This document shows positions 8,184 to 17,927 of a stretch of 64,000 bases of DNA, piece after piece. The position numbers and the translations under genes were made by a program. The stretch lies in contig NZ_RCIZ01000002.1 in NCBI RefSeq assembly GCF_003666685.1, positions 330,501-394,500 on the forward strand, given 5' to 3'. Origin of the DNA: Mesorhizobium sp. YM1C-6-2 (GTDB lineage: Bacteria; Pseudomonadota; Alphaproteobacteria; Rhizobiales; Rhizobiaceae). The notes below the pieces were generated by a model. It saw only the letters and a program-made list of their open reading frames with translations. It was not told where the DNA came from and did not search any database. Every line of letters starts with the position of its first letter. The first letter of the stretch is position 1.

Positions 8184-8357
8184 CGTTTTTCCCGGGCGAG
8201 ACGTTCGGTTGGAGTTGCCGGGGATCGGCTAGCATAACCTCTGCTGCCAGCGTCGTGGCAGGAGGCGGTCTCCGCTTGGCGCACGGGCCGCCCCTTGGCG
8301 CGGCCCCGTGCGCGTGGTCAATTGCGCCCGGTTGTTTCAGGAGAAAGGTGTCTGCCC

Positions 8358-8720
8358 GTGCTCTACGCAATTCTGGCCTATCACGAGGAGGCGAAGATCA
8401 CCTCGATGTCGTCCGAGGACCAGGCGGCGCTGATGGCGAACCTATTGAGGATCCAGGGACCGAAGGTCGAGGACGGCAGCCTCGGCCCGCAGGTGCGGCT
8501 CGGCGCGACCAGGGAGGCATGCACAGTCCGCGCGCGCGGCATGGTGGTCGATGGCCCCTTTGCCGAGACCAAGGAGCATCTGCTGGGGTTCTACGTCATC
8601 GACTGTGGCGAACGCGACGAGGCGATCGCGTTCGCGCGCGAACTGCAGCAGGTCAATCCGACCGCGGTCTACGAAATCCGGCCGGTCCCGCTCTACATTC
8701 GCGGAGCGCCGCTGGGGTGA
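8358..8720 (+). CDS. YciI-family (DGPF domain) protein
   Basis: 120 aa from the GTG at 8358, preceded by GGAGAAAGG about 10 bases upstream. It contains VVDGPFAETKEHLLGFYVID, the DGPF signature of the YCII-related ferredoxin-like fold. Members are small dimeric proteins, often encoded beside ECF sigma factors, with no settled reaction. Here the nearest sigma factor is 14 kb away. The frame extends upstream to 8295, but that part is arginine-rich and unlike the family. Confidence 0.85.
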   Translation: MLYAILAYHEEAKITSMSSEDQAALMANLLRIQGPKVEDGSLGPQVRLGATREACTVRARGMVVDGPFAETKEHLLGFYVIDCGERDEAIAFARELQQVNPTAVYEIRPVPLYIRGAPLG

Positions 8721-8723
8721 CCG

Positions 8724-9494
8724 CTATCCCCTGCCGACGAACGGCATCTTGGTCGCCATGACGGTCATGAAGAGCACGTTGGCCTCCGGCGGCAGGCTCG
8801 ACATATAGACCACCGCTTCGGCCACGCGCTGCACGTCCATCACCGCCTCGGTCGCCATCTCGCCATTGGCCTGCGGCATGCCTGTCGTCATGGCGCGGGC
8901 CATGTCGGTCAGCGCGTTGCCGATGTCGATCTGGCCGCAGGCGATGTCGAAGGGACGCCCGTCGAGCGCCAGCGTCTTGGTCAGGCCGGTGATGGCGTGC
9001 TTGGTGGCGGTGTAGGGCACGGAGCCCGGCCGCGGCGCATGCGCCGAGATCGAGCCGTTGTTGATGATGCGGCCGCCCATCGGCGTCTGCCGGCGCATGG
9101 CGGCGAAAGCGGCGCGCGCGACCAGGAACGAGCCGGTGAGGTTGACGGCGACGACGTCGTTCCACACCTCGACCGGAATCTCGTCGATGGTCGAGGTCTT
9201 GAAACCCATGCCGGCATTGTTGAAGACGAGGTCGATGCGGCCGAACGCCTTGTCCACTTCGGCGAAGAGGGCGTCGACTTCGGCGGGCTTGGTGACGTCG
9301 CAGGAAACGGCGAGCGCCTTCGCGGCGGGGCCGGACTTCTGCGCTTCGGCAACCGCCTCGTCGAGCAGGTTCTTGCGGCGGCCGACGAAGACCGTGTTCC
9401 AGCCCTCGGCGAGAAGCGCTGCCGCTGTCGCCTTGCCTATGCCTGTGCCGGCTCCGGTGACGATCGCGGTCTTGCCGTTTGCGGGTTTTGCCAT
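8724..9494 (-). CDS. Short-chain dehydrogenase/reductase (SDR)
   Basis: 256 aa from ATG 9494, which has a strong GGAGGAAGG ribosome site. Motifs: TGAGTGIGKA (cofactor binding, about residues 13-22), NNAGMGF (about 90), NNGSIS (catalytic Ser) and YTATK (Tyr/Lys). The ending EANVLFMTVMATKMPFVGRG is typical of an SDR group in rhizobia. Substrate unknown. It is convergent with the YciI gene, with 3 bases between stops. It is not paralogous enough to the SDR at 3065 to suggest a recent duplication. Confidence 0.88.
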   Translation of the reverse strand: MAKPANGKTAIVTGAGTGIGKATAAALLAEGWNTVFVGRRKNLLDEAVAEAQKSGPAAKALAVSCDVTKPAEVDALFAEVDKAFGRIDLVFNNAGMGFKTSTIDEIPVEVWNDVVAVNLTGSFLVARAAFAAMRRQTPMGGRIINNGSISAHAPRPGSVPYTATKHAITGLTKTLALDGRPFDIACGQIDIGNALTDMARAMTTGMPQANGEMATEAVMDVQRVAEAVVYMSSLPPEANVLFMTVMATKMPFVGRG

Positions 9495-9553
9495 CCTGCC
9501 TTCCTCCTGGTTTGCGAAAAGACACATGGCAAACACGGGAGGGCAAGGCAAAC

Positions 9554-9580
9554 AAAAAGGGCGGCCATTGGCGACCGCCC
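9554..9580 (-). terminator. Rho-independent terminator of the TerB-like gene
   Basis: Read on the minus strand, stem GGGCGG/CCGCCC (9575-9580 with 9559-9564) is followed directly by TTTTTG (9554-9558 on the plus strand as AAAAA). It lies 120 bases beyond the stop at 9699. Confidence 0.75.
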
Positions 9581-9698
9581 CAGTTCGCAGATCAAGCTTG
9601 GGAGGAGGAGGCTCGATCCGACTGCTCCAAAGCATGCGCCCGACTGGTTAACGAAAGCTTAACGGCTGCAGCCTCGCTCAGGACGCAACTTCCGCGTG

Positions 9699-10478
9699 TT
9701 ACCAGCGCGAACTGCCCGACCCGGAGATGGGCGGTACGGATGTGGGGGAGCCGCGGTCGCTCTCGACATCCACGGTCGCGGGCTCCTTGGCGGCCGAGAC
9801 GGTGGCCTCGATGTGGTCGACCAGCGCGTCGGGAAGCTGCAGCCGGCCGGCGAGCAGGTCGAGATAACCGCGCTCGGCGCGCGAATCCGGCTCGATGGTG
9901 AGGCGCGAGGCGGTGTAGAGCTCGACGCGCTGCGCCTCGGTATGAGCAAGCCCCACCAGCTCGTCGAGGTCGAGCGGCTTTTCCAGCTCCTCGGTCAGGA
10001 AGGCTTCGGCCTCCGAACCGATGCCGGCAAGCGCGAGGCGGTCGCCGATCTTCTTCTTCTCCTCGTCGTCGATATGGCCGTCGGCCTTGGCCGCGGCGAT
10101 CATGGCGCGCACCAAAGCGAGGGTGAATTCGGCTTCGCCCTGCGGTGCCTGGGCAGGATCGAACTCGGTGTTGGAGGGTGGCGGCAGGAGCTCGGGCTGC
10201 TTCTGGGCCTCGGCGCCCGGCTGGTCGCCCTTCTGGTAATTCTGGTAGGCCTTGTAGGCGAGGCCGGCGACGGCGGCGAGACCGCCGATCTTCAGCGCGG
10301 AGCCGGTCACCTTGCGGCCCGTGCCGGTGCCGAGCAGCACCGCGACCAGCGCGCCGGCGGCAAGCGGATTGTCCTTGGCGAGCTGGGTCGCCTGTCCGGC
10401 CTTCTCGCGCACGGTGGATTCGGTGCCGGGGATCTTCGAGCCGAGCAGGTCGTCGAGCAGTTTCTTGGGATCGAACAT
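9699..10478 (-). CDS. TerB/DUF533-family protein (YebE-like)
   Basis: 259 aa. The N-terminus MFDPKKLLDDLLGSKIPG and a glycine-rich hydrophobic stretch (about residues 40-75, AAGALVAVLLGTG and GGLAAVAGLAYKAYQNYQ) suggest a membrane-associated start. Residues about 110-230 are the TerB-like helical domain (LVRAMIAAAKADGHIDDEEKKKI, with the acidic loop that binds metal in TerB). It is related to E. coli YebE, an envelope-stress gene of unknown function. It is followed by a clear terminator and appears monocistronic. Confidence 0.85.
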   Translation of the reverse strand: MFDPKKLLDDLLGSKIPGTESTVREKAGQATQLAKDNPLAAGALVAVLLGTGTGRKVTGSALKIGGLAAVAGLAYKAYQNYQKGDQPGAEAQKQPELLPPPSNTEFDPAQAPQGEAEFTLALVRAMIAAAKADGHIDDEEKKKIGDRLALAGIGSEAEAFLTEELEKPLDLDELVGLAHTEAQRVELYTASRLTIEPDSRAERGYLDLLAGRLQLPDALVDHIEATVSAAKEPATVDVESDRGSPTSVPPISGSGSSRW

Positions 10479-10568
10479 GAGGGACTCCGGGTTGGCGGGG
10501 CGGTCTTCGATCAGGTAGGCGCAGGCGGCGACATTACAATGACGCGCCGGCGAATTCGACGGCGACGA

Positions 10569-11498
10569 TCAACTGCCGATATGCGGGCGGGCGCCGCGCG
10601 CGGCGGCGAGTTCGACCTGGCGGTGGCGCTCGGCATAGCGGGCGCGGTCCTGTTCGCTGCGGTCGCCGTGGCAGCGCTCGCAGGAGACGCCCTCGCGGAA
10701 CTTCGGCGACTGGCGATCGGCGGCGGTGAGCGGGCTGCGGCAGGCGCGGCAGAGTTCGGCCTCGCCGATCTCCAGCCCGTGGGCGACGGAGACGCGCTCG
10801 TCGAAGACGAAGCATTCGCCCTGCCAGAGGCTGTCCTCGGCGGGCACCTCCTCGAGATATTTCAGGATGCCGCCCTTGAGGTGGAAGACGTCCTCGATGC
10901 CGAGCGAGCGGACATAGGCTGTCGCCTTCTCGCAGCGGATGCCGCCGGTGCAGAACATGGCGACCTTCCTGCCTTCGAGGGCATCCCGGTTGCGGGCGAC
11001 CCAGTCCGGGAAATCGCGAAAACTCGGCGTTTCGGGATCGATCGCGCCGGCGAAGGTGCCGAGACGGACCTCGTAGTCGTTGCGGGTGTCGATGACCACC
11101 GTGCCAGGGTCGGCGATCAGCGCGTTCCAGTCGCCGGGATCGACATAGGCGCCCGCATCGGTCAGCGGGTCGATGTCGGGGACGCCCATGGTGACGATCT
11201 CCTTCTTCAGCCGCACCTTCATGCGGTGGAAGGGCATCTCGCCGGCGGTGCTGTATTTGACGTCGAGGCCGGCGAATCCCGGCATCGCCTCCAGATGCGC
11301 GACGAGTTCGGCGATCGCGTCCTCGCTGCCCGCGACCGTGCCGTTGATGCCTTCGCGGGCAAGCAGCAGCGTGCCCTTGATGCCGTGCCCGCAGCAGAAG
11401 GCGGCGAGCGGCGCGCGCAGGCTTTCATAGTGCTCCAGCCGCACGAAGCGGTAGAGCGCCGCGACGCGGACGGGCTGGGCTGGCGTGGAGACGTTCAT
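10569..11498 (-). CDS. trhO: tRNA uridine(34) hydroxylase TrhO (rhodanese family)
   Basis: 309 aa, the expected length. The N-terminal acylphosphatase-like domain includes [16 protein letters not shown] (about residues 38-53). The rhodanese domain carries [15 protein letters not shown] and the active loop [10 protein letters not shown] (about 181). The C-terminal zinc-ribbon-like cysteines ([16 protein letters not shown]) are intact. TrhO installs 5-hydroxyuridine at the wobble position of certain tRNAs using oxygen. Stand-alone gene. Confidence 0.93.
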   Translation of the reverse strand: MNVSTPAQPVRVAALYRFVRLEHYESLRAPLAAFCCGHGIKGTLLLAREGINGTVAGSEDAIAELVAHLEAMPGFAGLDVKYSTAGEMPFHRMKVRLKKEIVTMGVPDIDPLTDAGAYVDPGDWNALIADPGTVVIDTRNDYEVRLGTFAGAIDPETPSFRDFPDWVARNRDALEGRKVAMFCTGGIRCEKATAYVRSLGIEDVFHLKGGILKYLEEVPAEDSLWQGECFVFDERVSVAHGLEIGEAELCRACRSPLTAADRQSPKFREGVSCERCHGDRSEQDRARYAERHRQVELAAARGARPHIGS

Positions 11499-11620
11499 GC
11501 GCCGGGGCGGTACTGTTTCAACACGGTGTTTTCAAGGCCAAGGCTTCATATGCGGCAGTGCAACTATTTTTTCCACCCTGTCTCAAGTCGGGCGATAGTG
11601 GCGGCATGACGGAGGAAAAG

Positions 11621-12523
11621 ATGTTCACGCAGGCGACAGCAGATGAAATCAGGAAAGTGGCGGCGGAGTTCGGGATCGAGCCGGCGGCGCTGCTGGCGGT
11701 TGCCGAGATCGAGAGCGGCGGCGACGTCTTTGCCGTGATCGACGGCAGGCAGGAGCCGCTGATCCGCTTCGAGGGCCATTATTTCGACCGGCGGCTTTCG
11801 GGAGAAGCGCAGGCACGGGCGCGCGCCGAGGGCCTTGCCTCGCCGGATACCGGCGCGGTCGCCAATCCGGCCTCGCAGGCGGCGCGCTGGGAACTGCTCG
11901 AACGGGCCGCCGGGATCGACCGCAAGGCTGCCTATGAATCGGTGTCCTGGGGACTCGGCCAGGTGATGGGTGCGCACTGGGAATGGCTGGGTTTCCCCGA
12001 TGTGGATGCGCTGGTCGCCGAAGCCCGCACCGGGGCTGGCGGGCAGGCGGGGCTGATGGCGCGCTTCATCCGGAAATCGGGGCTGAAGGACGCGCTCGAA
12101 AAACGCGACTGGGAAGCGTTCGCGCGCGGCTATAACGGGCCGGGGTTCCGAAGGAACGCCTATGACACGAAACTCGCAGCCGCCTATCGGCGGCATTCCG
12201 GCGGAGGCGATGTCGGCGAGTCCGTCGGCGCGCCTGCCGAAAGGACGGCGCTGCTCGGCAGGGGATCGGCCGGCGAAGCCGTGCGCGACCTGCAGCGGAA
12301 CCTGTCGGCGCTCGGCTATCCGCTCGCCGCCGACGGCATCTTCGGCAGGGACACGGAGAAGGCCGTGCGGGCTTTCCAGCGGGACCACGGGCTGGACGCG
12401 GACGGCATCGCCGGCCCCAGGACATTCGCGGCGATCGGCGAAGCGCTGCCGTTCGGCGGAGCCGGCGGCTGGGCGCTTGCGGCGTGGCGGCGGGTAAGCC
12501 GCTGGCTCGGCCTGCGTTCATAG
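11621..12523 (+). CDS. N-acetylmuramidase with C-terminal peptidoglycan-binding domain
   Basis: 300 aa from ATG 11621, chosen because GGAGG (11611-11615) sits 5 bases before it. An ATG at 11606 overlaps that ribosome site. Residues about 15-185 match the N-acetylmuramidase family (DUF3380-like), with the probable catalytic Glu in AVAEIESGGDVF and SWGLGQVMG. Residues about 210-280 form a PG_binding_1 module (GSAGEAVRDLQRNLSALGY, DGIFGRDTEKAV). There is no signal peptide, so export may need a holin-like or other route. Such enzymes occur in phages and as domesticated lysins, but no phage genes are nearby. Confidence 0.85.
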   Translation: MFTQATADEIRKVAAEFGIEPAALLAVAEIESGGDVFAVIDGRQEPLIRFEGHYFDRRLSGEAQARARAEGLASPDTGAVANPASQAARWELLERAAGIDRKAAYESVSWGLGQVMGAHWEWLGFPDVDALVAEARTGAGGQAGLMARFIRKSGLKDALEKRDWEAFARGYNGPGFRRNAYDTKLAAAYRRHSGGGDVGESVGAPAERTALLGRGSAGEAVRDLQRNLSALGYPLAADGIFGRDTEKAVRAFQRDHGLDADGIAGPRTFAAIGEALPFGGAGGWALAAWRRVSRWLGLRS

Positions 12524-12581
12524 ACTCGCCATCCGCCTTCTGCTAACCGGTCCAAAATCCCCGCGCGCCGAAAGAGGACCC

Positions 12582-13223
12582 ATGACCGGAAAATCCGAAA
12601 AGCTCATCTCCCTGCTCGGCGGCCAGCCGGTCATCCCGGTGCTGAAGGTGAAGGACGCGGCGGACGCGGTGCCACTTGCCCGCGCTCTTGCTGCCGGCGG
12701 CCTGCGGATGATCGAGATCACGCTGCGCACCAAGGATGCGCTGGAGGCGATCCGCCGCGTGGCCGGCGAGGTCGAGGAGGCAATTGTCGGTGCCGGCACC
12801 GTGCTCGATCCGAAGCAGTTCGCGGAGGCGGCCGCCGCCGGCTCGAAATTCATCGTCAGCCCCGGCGTGACGGCGAGCCTGATCGCTGCGCAAGGCGACA
12901 GCGAGGTGCCGCTGCTGCCCGGCGCGATCACGCCGGGCGAGGTCATGATGGCGCTGGAAGCCGGCATCAGTTTCCAGAAATTCTTTCCGGCCGAGCAGGC
13001 CGGCGGCACCGTGTTTCTGCGGTCGCTCGCCTCGCCGCTCGCCGCGGTGCGCTTCTGTCCGACCGGCGGCATCTCGGCGCTCAACGCGCCGGAATATCTC
13101 GCCGTGCCGAACGTGGTCTGCGTCGGCGGCTCGTGGGTGGCGCCGGACGAGATGATCCGCGAAGGCAAATGGGACATGATCGAATCGCTCGCCCGCCAGG
13201 CGAGCGAGCTGAAGCCGATCTGA
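12582..13223 (+). CDS. eda: 2-dehydro-3-deoxy-6-phosphogluconate (KDPG) aldolase
   Basis: 213 aa class I aldolase of the Entner-Doudoroff pathway, splitting KDPG to pyruvate and glyceraldehyde-3-phosphate. Key residues: Glu in IEITLRT (about 46), the Schiff-base Lys in FQKFFPAE (about 133) and the phosphate-binding PTGGI (about 161). GAGTVLDPKQ matches the family. The usual neighbours (edd, zwf, pgl) are absent here. The ddl gene follows 12 bases later, so the two are likely co-transcribed. Confidence 0.95.
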   Translation: MTGKSEKLISLLGGQPVIPVLKVKDAADAVPLARALAAGGLRMIEITLRTKDALEAIRRVAGEVEEAIVGAGTVLDPKQFAEAAAAGSKFIVSPGVTASLIAAQGDSEVPLLPGAITPGEVMMALEAGISFQKFFPAEQAGGTVFLRSLASPLAAVRFCPTGGISALNAPEYLAVPNVVCVGGSWVAPDEMIREGKWDMIESLARQASELKPI

Positions 13224-13235
13224 GCCTCGTCGCCC

Positions 13236-14306
13236 ATGGCCGCGAACAGGTTGCGCATAGCGGTGCTCTTTGGCGGACGCTCCGCCGAGCATGACGTCTC
13301 GGTGATGTCCGCCAACAACGTCATGCGCGCGCTTGATGCGGCGAAATACGATGCCGTCCCGGTCTTCGTCACCCGCGAGGGACGCTGGCTGCTGTCGAGC
13401 TACGAGGACGGGACGCTGGCGAAGCCCGCCGGCGGCGTGGAACTCAGCCTGGTGCCGGGCGGGCAGGGGCGCGTGCTCGCCATCCCGCAGGAAGGCGCGC
13501 CGCACGAACTGCCTGCAATCGACATCATGTTTCCGGTCCTGCACGGGTTGCATGGCGAGGACGGCGCAATTCAAGGGCTGGCGGAAGTGGCGCGCGTGCC
13601 GCTCGCCGGATGCGGCATACTCGGGTCAGCGACCGCGCTCGACAAGGATATCGCCAAGCGCCTCATGAAGGAGGCGGGCCTCTCCGTTGCGCGGTCGGTC
13701 ACCATCCAGCAGGGCTCGACCCCGGATTTTACGGAGATCGAGGGCGAACTCGGGCTTCCGGTCTTCATCAAGCCGGCCCGGCAGGGCTCCTCCGTCGGGG
13801 TGAGCAAGGTTTCCAGCGAGGCGGAATACAAGGCGGCGCTCACCGAAGGGTTCCGGCACGACCGCAAGCTGCTGGCCGAACAATTCATCCGCGGACGCGA
13901 GATCGAATGCAGCGTGCTGGAGGATACCGAGGGCGCGCTTTTCGTCTCGCGCCCCGGCGAGATCGTGCCCGCCGAAAGCCACGGCTTCTACAGCTACGAC
14001 GCCAAATATATCGACGAGCAGGGCGCGGCGCTGAAGGTGCCGGCGGAACTGGCGCAGGGGATCGAAGGCAAGGTCCGGGAACTGGCCGCCGCCGCCTTCC
14101 GGGCGCTCGGCTGCGACGCCATGGCGCGCGTCGACTTCTTCGTGACCGAGGACATGGAGTGCCTCGTCAACGAGGTGAACACGATCCCCGGCTTCACCGA
14201 CATCAGCATGTATTCGAAGGCGATGGCCGCGAGCGGCGTCAGCTATCCCGAGATCATCGACCGGCTGGTGGAGCACGGACTGGCGCGGGCAGGGCGGTCG
14301 GCCTGA
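13236..14306 (+). CDS. ddl: D-alanine--D-alanine ligase
   Basis: 356 aa, the length of DdlA-type enzymes. It starts with the VLFGGRSAEHDVSV motif. The ATP-grasp domain is seen in HGLHGEDGAIQGL, PVFIKPARQGSSVGVSK and CLVNEVNTIPGFT, which carries the Mg-binding Glu and Asn. The enzyme makes the D-Ala-D-Ala dipeptide of peptidoglycan in the cytoplasm. Rhizobia usually carry a ddl inside the division/cell-wall cluster, so this copy, next to eda, may be a second paralogue. That is inference. A terminator follows at 14347. Confidence 0.95.
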   Translation: MAANRLRIAVLFGGRSAEHDVSVMSANNVMRALDAAKYDAVPVFVTREGRWLLSSYEDGTLAKPAGGVELSLVPGGQGRVLAIPQEGAPHELPAIDIMFPVLHGLHGEDGAIQGLAEVARVPLAGCGILGSATALDKDIAKRLMKEAGLSVARSVTIQQGSTPDFTEIEGELGLPVFIKPARQGSSVGVSKVSSEAEYKAALTEGFRHDRKLLAEQFIRGREIECSVLEDTEGALFVSRPGEIVPAESHGFYSYDAKYIDEQGAALKVPAELAQGIEGKVRELAAAAFRALGCDAMARVDFFVTEDMECLVNEVNTIPGFTDISMYSKAMAASGVSYPEIIDRLVEHGLARAGRSA

Positions 14307-14346
14307 GGCGCCGCTCGTGCGCCGTCCGCTCGAAGGGCTGCAAATG

Positions 14347-14373
14347 AAAAAGGCCGGCGATGCCGGCCTTTTT
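14347..14373. terminator. Bidirectional rho-independent terminator
   Basis: Stem GGCCGGC (14352-14358), loop GAT, stem GCCGGCC (14362-14368). TTTTT follows on the plus strand and AAAAA precedes it, so it can stop both ddl and the convergent DUF882 gene. Confidence 0.85.
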
Positions 14374-14393
14374 GTTTTGCCAGAGCTGGCGGT

Positions 14394-16061
14394 TCAGTTC
14401 TCGAAGCGGGCGACCGGCATGAAGGTGATCGCCTTGCCGCTGAAGCGGCTGGCGTCGGCCACCACCGTGTCGCGCTGGAAGCCGGTGGCGTAGACCTCGC
14501 TCGCCACGCTGCGCAGATGCTCGATCGACGGGCCGCCGGCGGCGTAGGCGAGATGCGTCTCGCCGCTGAGCGCCCAGCGGGCGGCCTCCGGCTGGGCGGC
14601 AACGACCAGCGGCTTCGGAGCCGGCCTGGCGCCGGAACGGGCGCGGGCGGCCTTCTCCGTCGTCTTCACGCTGCCCGGCTTGGCCGCGGCTTCGGTGTCG
14701 CGGGAAAGCGAGGCGACAGCTTCGTCGATGCCGGCAGGCCTGGAGAGCCCTGCGAGACGGTTGCTGTTTTCCTGGATCACGGCCTCGATGGCGTCGGATT
14801 CGGAGCCGTTCAGGCCGGCAAGGCCGACTTCCTGCAGGACCGCGGCGCTATCGGATTCGGGCTGTGCGAGGGCGAGCAGCGAGCCGTCCTCCCCGACCCC
14901 GGGATCGGGCCGCCAGGTCGGCAGCGGGACGTTGATGCCGGCGTCTTCGCCGATCTCGTCGCCGCCGTCCTCCGGCAGCACCTCGGCCATGCCGAAGGGG
15001 ATGTTTTCGGGCTGCGCTGCGGCAACCGTCGTCGGGCCGACATCGGCCTGCGGCCGCGGCGCGAAGGCCGGCAGCGGGATGTCGCGTGCGGGGAGCGCCG
15101 CGATGATCGTCTCGGGGGTCGCCTCGATCGGCTCCTCGACCGCCGGTGTGGCAGCGGCTGCGGGCGTGGCGAGCTCCGGCGGGACGATCTGGATCTCGCC
15201 GGCAGGCTTCTTCGGCGCCCGCGCGGCAGGGGCGGCGGCTGCGACCGATTCTTCGCCGTTGTCCTCTTCCTCGTCGGCGCCGCCGCCGAAGAGCGCCGAG
15301 AGCAGGCCGCCGGACCGGCCGGACTTCGAAGGGCTGGCGGCAAGGGCGAGCGCGGTGGTGCCGCTCTTCTTGCGTGCCTCGTAGGAGGCGAGCGCGGTCT
15401 CGAAGCCGGGCAACGGCTTGCCGTCGGAAGGCACATGCAGCGTCTTGCCGTTCGGGAACACCGCGACCAGCTCCTGGCGGCTCATGCGCGGCCAGTGGCG
15501 CACGTTGCCGACGTCCATGTGGACGAAGGGCGAGCCGGAACGCGGATAATAGCCGACGCCGCCGGCCTGGGCGCGCAAGCCTGCGTCGCGCAGCTTCTTC
15601 AGCGAAACACCGGGGATATAGAAGTCCATCGCCTTGCCGAGCATGTGCTGGCTCTTGTTGGCGACGCCCTTCGAGCGCTTGCGCAGCATCGAGTTGGTGG
15701 CCGGCGAGCGATAGGCGGAGACGACGTGGATATAATCCCTGGCGCCGACGGCCTTGTAGGTCTCCCAGACGGCGTCGAGCAGCCGCGGGTCCATCTTCGT
15801 AGGCTCGTTGCGCCGCCAGTCGCGCAGGAAATTGTTGATCTTCTTCAGCCCGGCCTGGTCGTAGCGGCCGTTGCGCTTGAAGGTGATCTCGGCCTTTTCC
15901 TTGGTGTGGATGAAATAGAGCTTGAGCGTGCGGGTTTCGGCCTCTGCGGCGGGGGCCATGGCCAAAACGAAACCGAAAGCCAGCATGAAACCAGCAAGCC
16001 ACTTCGGCCAGACCGTGGTCTTCAACGTCCGCCGATCGATGGGTCGGTCTGTATTCGTCAA
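14394..16061 (-). CDS. Secreted DUF882 protein, M15-like peptidase fold
   Basis: 555 aa. A signal-peptide-like region is followed by the DUF882 domain (about residues 43-200), related to the D-Ala-D-Ala carboxypeptidase fold. The metal-site pattern SQHMLGKAMDF (HxxGxAxD) and the later FVHMDVG histidine are present, so it may be catalytic on peptidoglycan. Residues about 230-490 are a Pro/Ala/Glu-rich, probably disordered region, ending in a compact tail. The start is TTG at 16061 with an AAGG upstream. Its N-terminus has a twin arginine (DRRTLK) that only partly fits a Tat motif. It converges on ddl. Confidence 0.85.
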   Translation of the reverse strand: MTNTDRPIDRRTLKTTVWPKWLAGFMLAFGFVLAMAPAAEAETRTLKLYFIHTKEKAEITFKRNGRYDQAGLKKINNFLRDWRRNEPTKMDPRLLDAVWETYKAVGARDYIHVVSAYRSPATNSMLRKRSKGVANKSQHMLGKAMDFYIPGVSLKKLRDAGLRAQAGGVGYYPRSGSPFVHMDVGNVRHWPRMSRQELVAVFPNGKTLHVPSDGKPLPGFETALASYEARKKSGTTALALAASPSKSGRSGGLLSALFGGGADEEEDNGEESVAAAAPAARAPKKPAGEIQIVPPELATPAAAATPAVEEPIEATPETIIAALPARDIPLPAFAPRPQADVGPTTVAAAQPENIPFGMAEVLPEDGGDEIGEDAGINVPLPTWRPDPGVGEDGSLLALAQPESDSAAVLQEVGLAGLNGSESDAIEAVIQENSNRLAGLSRPAGIDEAVASLSRDTEAAAKPGSVKTTEKAARARSGARPAPKPLVVAAQPEAARWALSGETHLAYAAGGPSIEHLRSVASEVYATGFQRDTVVADASRFSGKAITFMPVARFEN

Positions 16062-16275
16062 ATCAAATGGCCTTGCAGGCTGCCGTTTGTCCCCGGAGAT
16101 GACGCACGGATGTGTTGGAAGACATCCGAATATCGATCCTAATGGTTAATCCTCGCTTATTGAAGCCGAAATGCGGTGAGACCGTGGCGGAAATCCGGTG
16201 CAAATCGTCAAGCCGATTTCTTGGTAAACCGCAGGTTTAATTCAAATCCCACCCTATCGACGGGGCCTGCCGCGA

Positions 16276-17784
<1,509 letters not shown>

Positions 17785-17927
17785 GAGAGATCGCTATTTG
17801 GGGCATGCCCTCGGGAGCCGTCGCCGGCGACTGGATCAACTTGGCACAGGCTTCTAAATAACGCTTCAAAAAAGCCGGTGAACGAAGTCTTTAGACTTTT
17901 CACGGTTTCGGATCGGAAGGCGGTCAA

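Noticed and set aside
8295-8357. Longer N-terminus of the YciI-like gene
   Set aside because: The extra residues are Arg/Pro-rich and unlike the family; GTG 8358 has a good ribosome site.
9696-11609. 637-codon plus-strand frame
   Set aside because: It covers two real minus-strand genes (TerB-like and trhO); the translation has no family features and reflects GC-rich third positions.
17841-17857. Sigma-54 promoter-like TTGGCAC before pepF
   Set aside because: The -24 half is good, but the -12 half reads TTCTA and lacks the essential GC.
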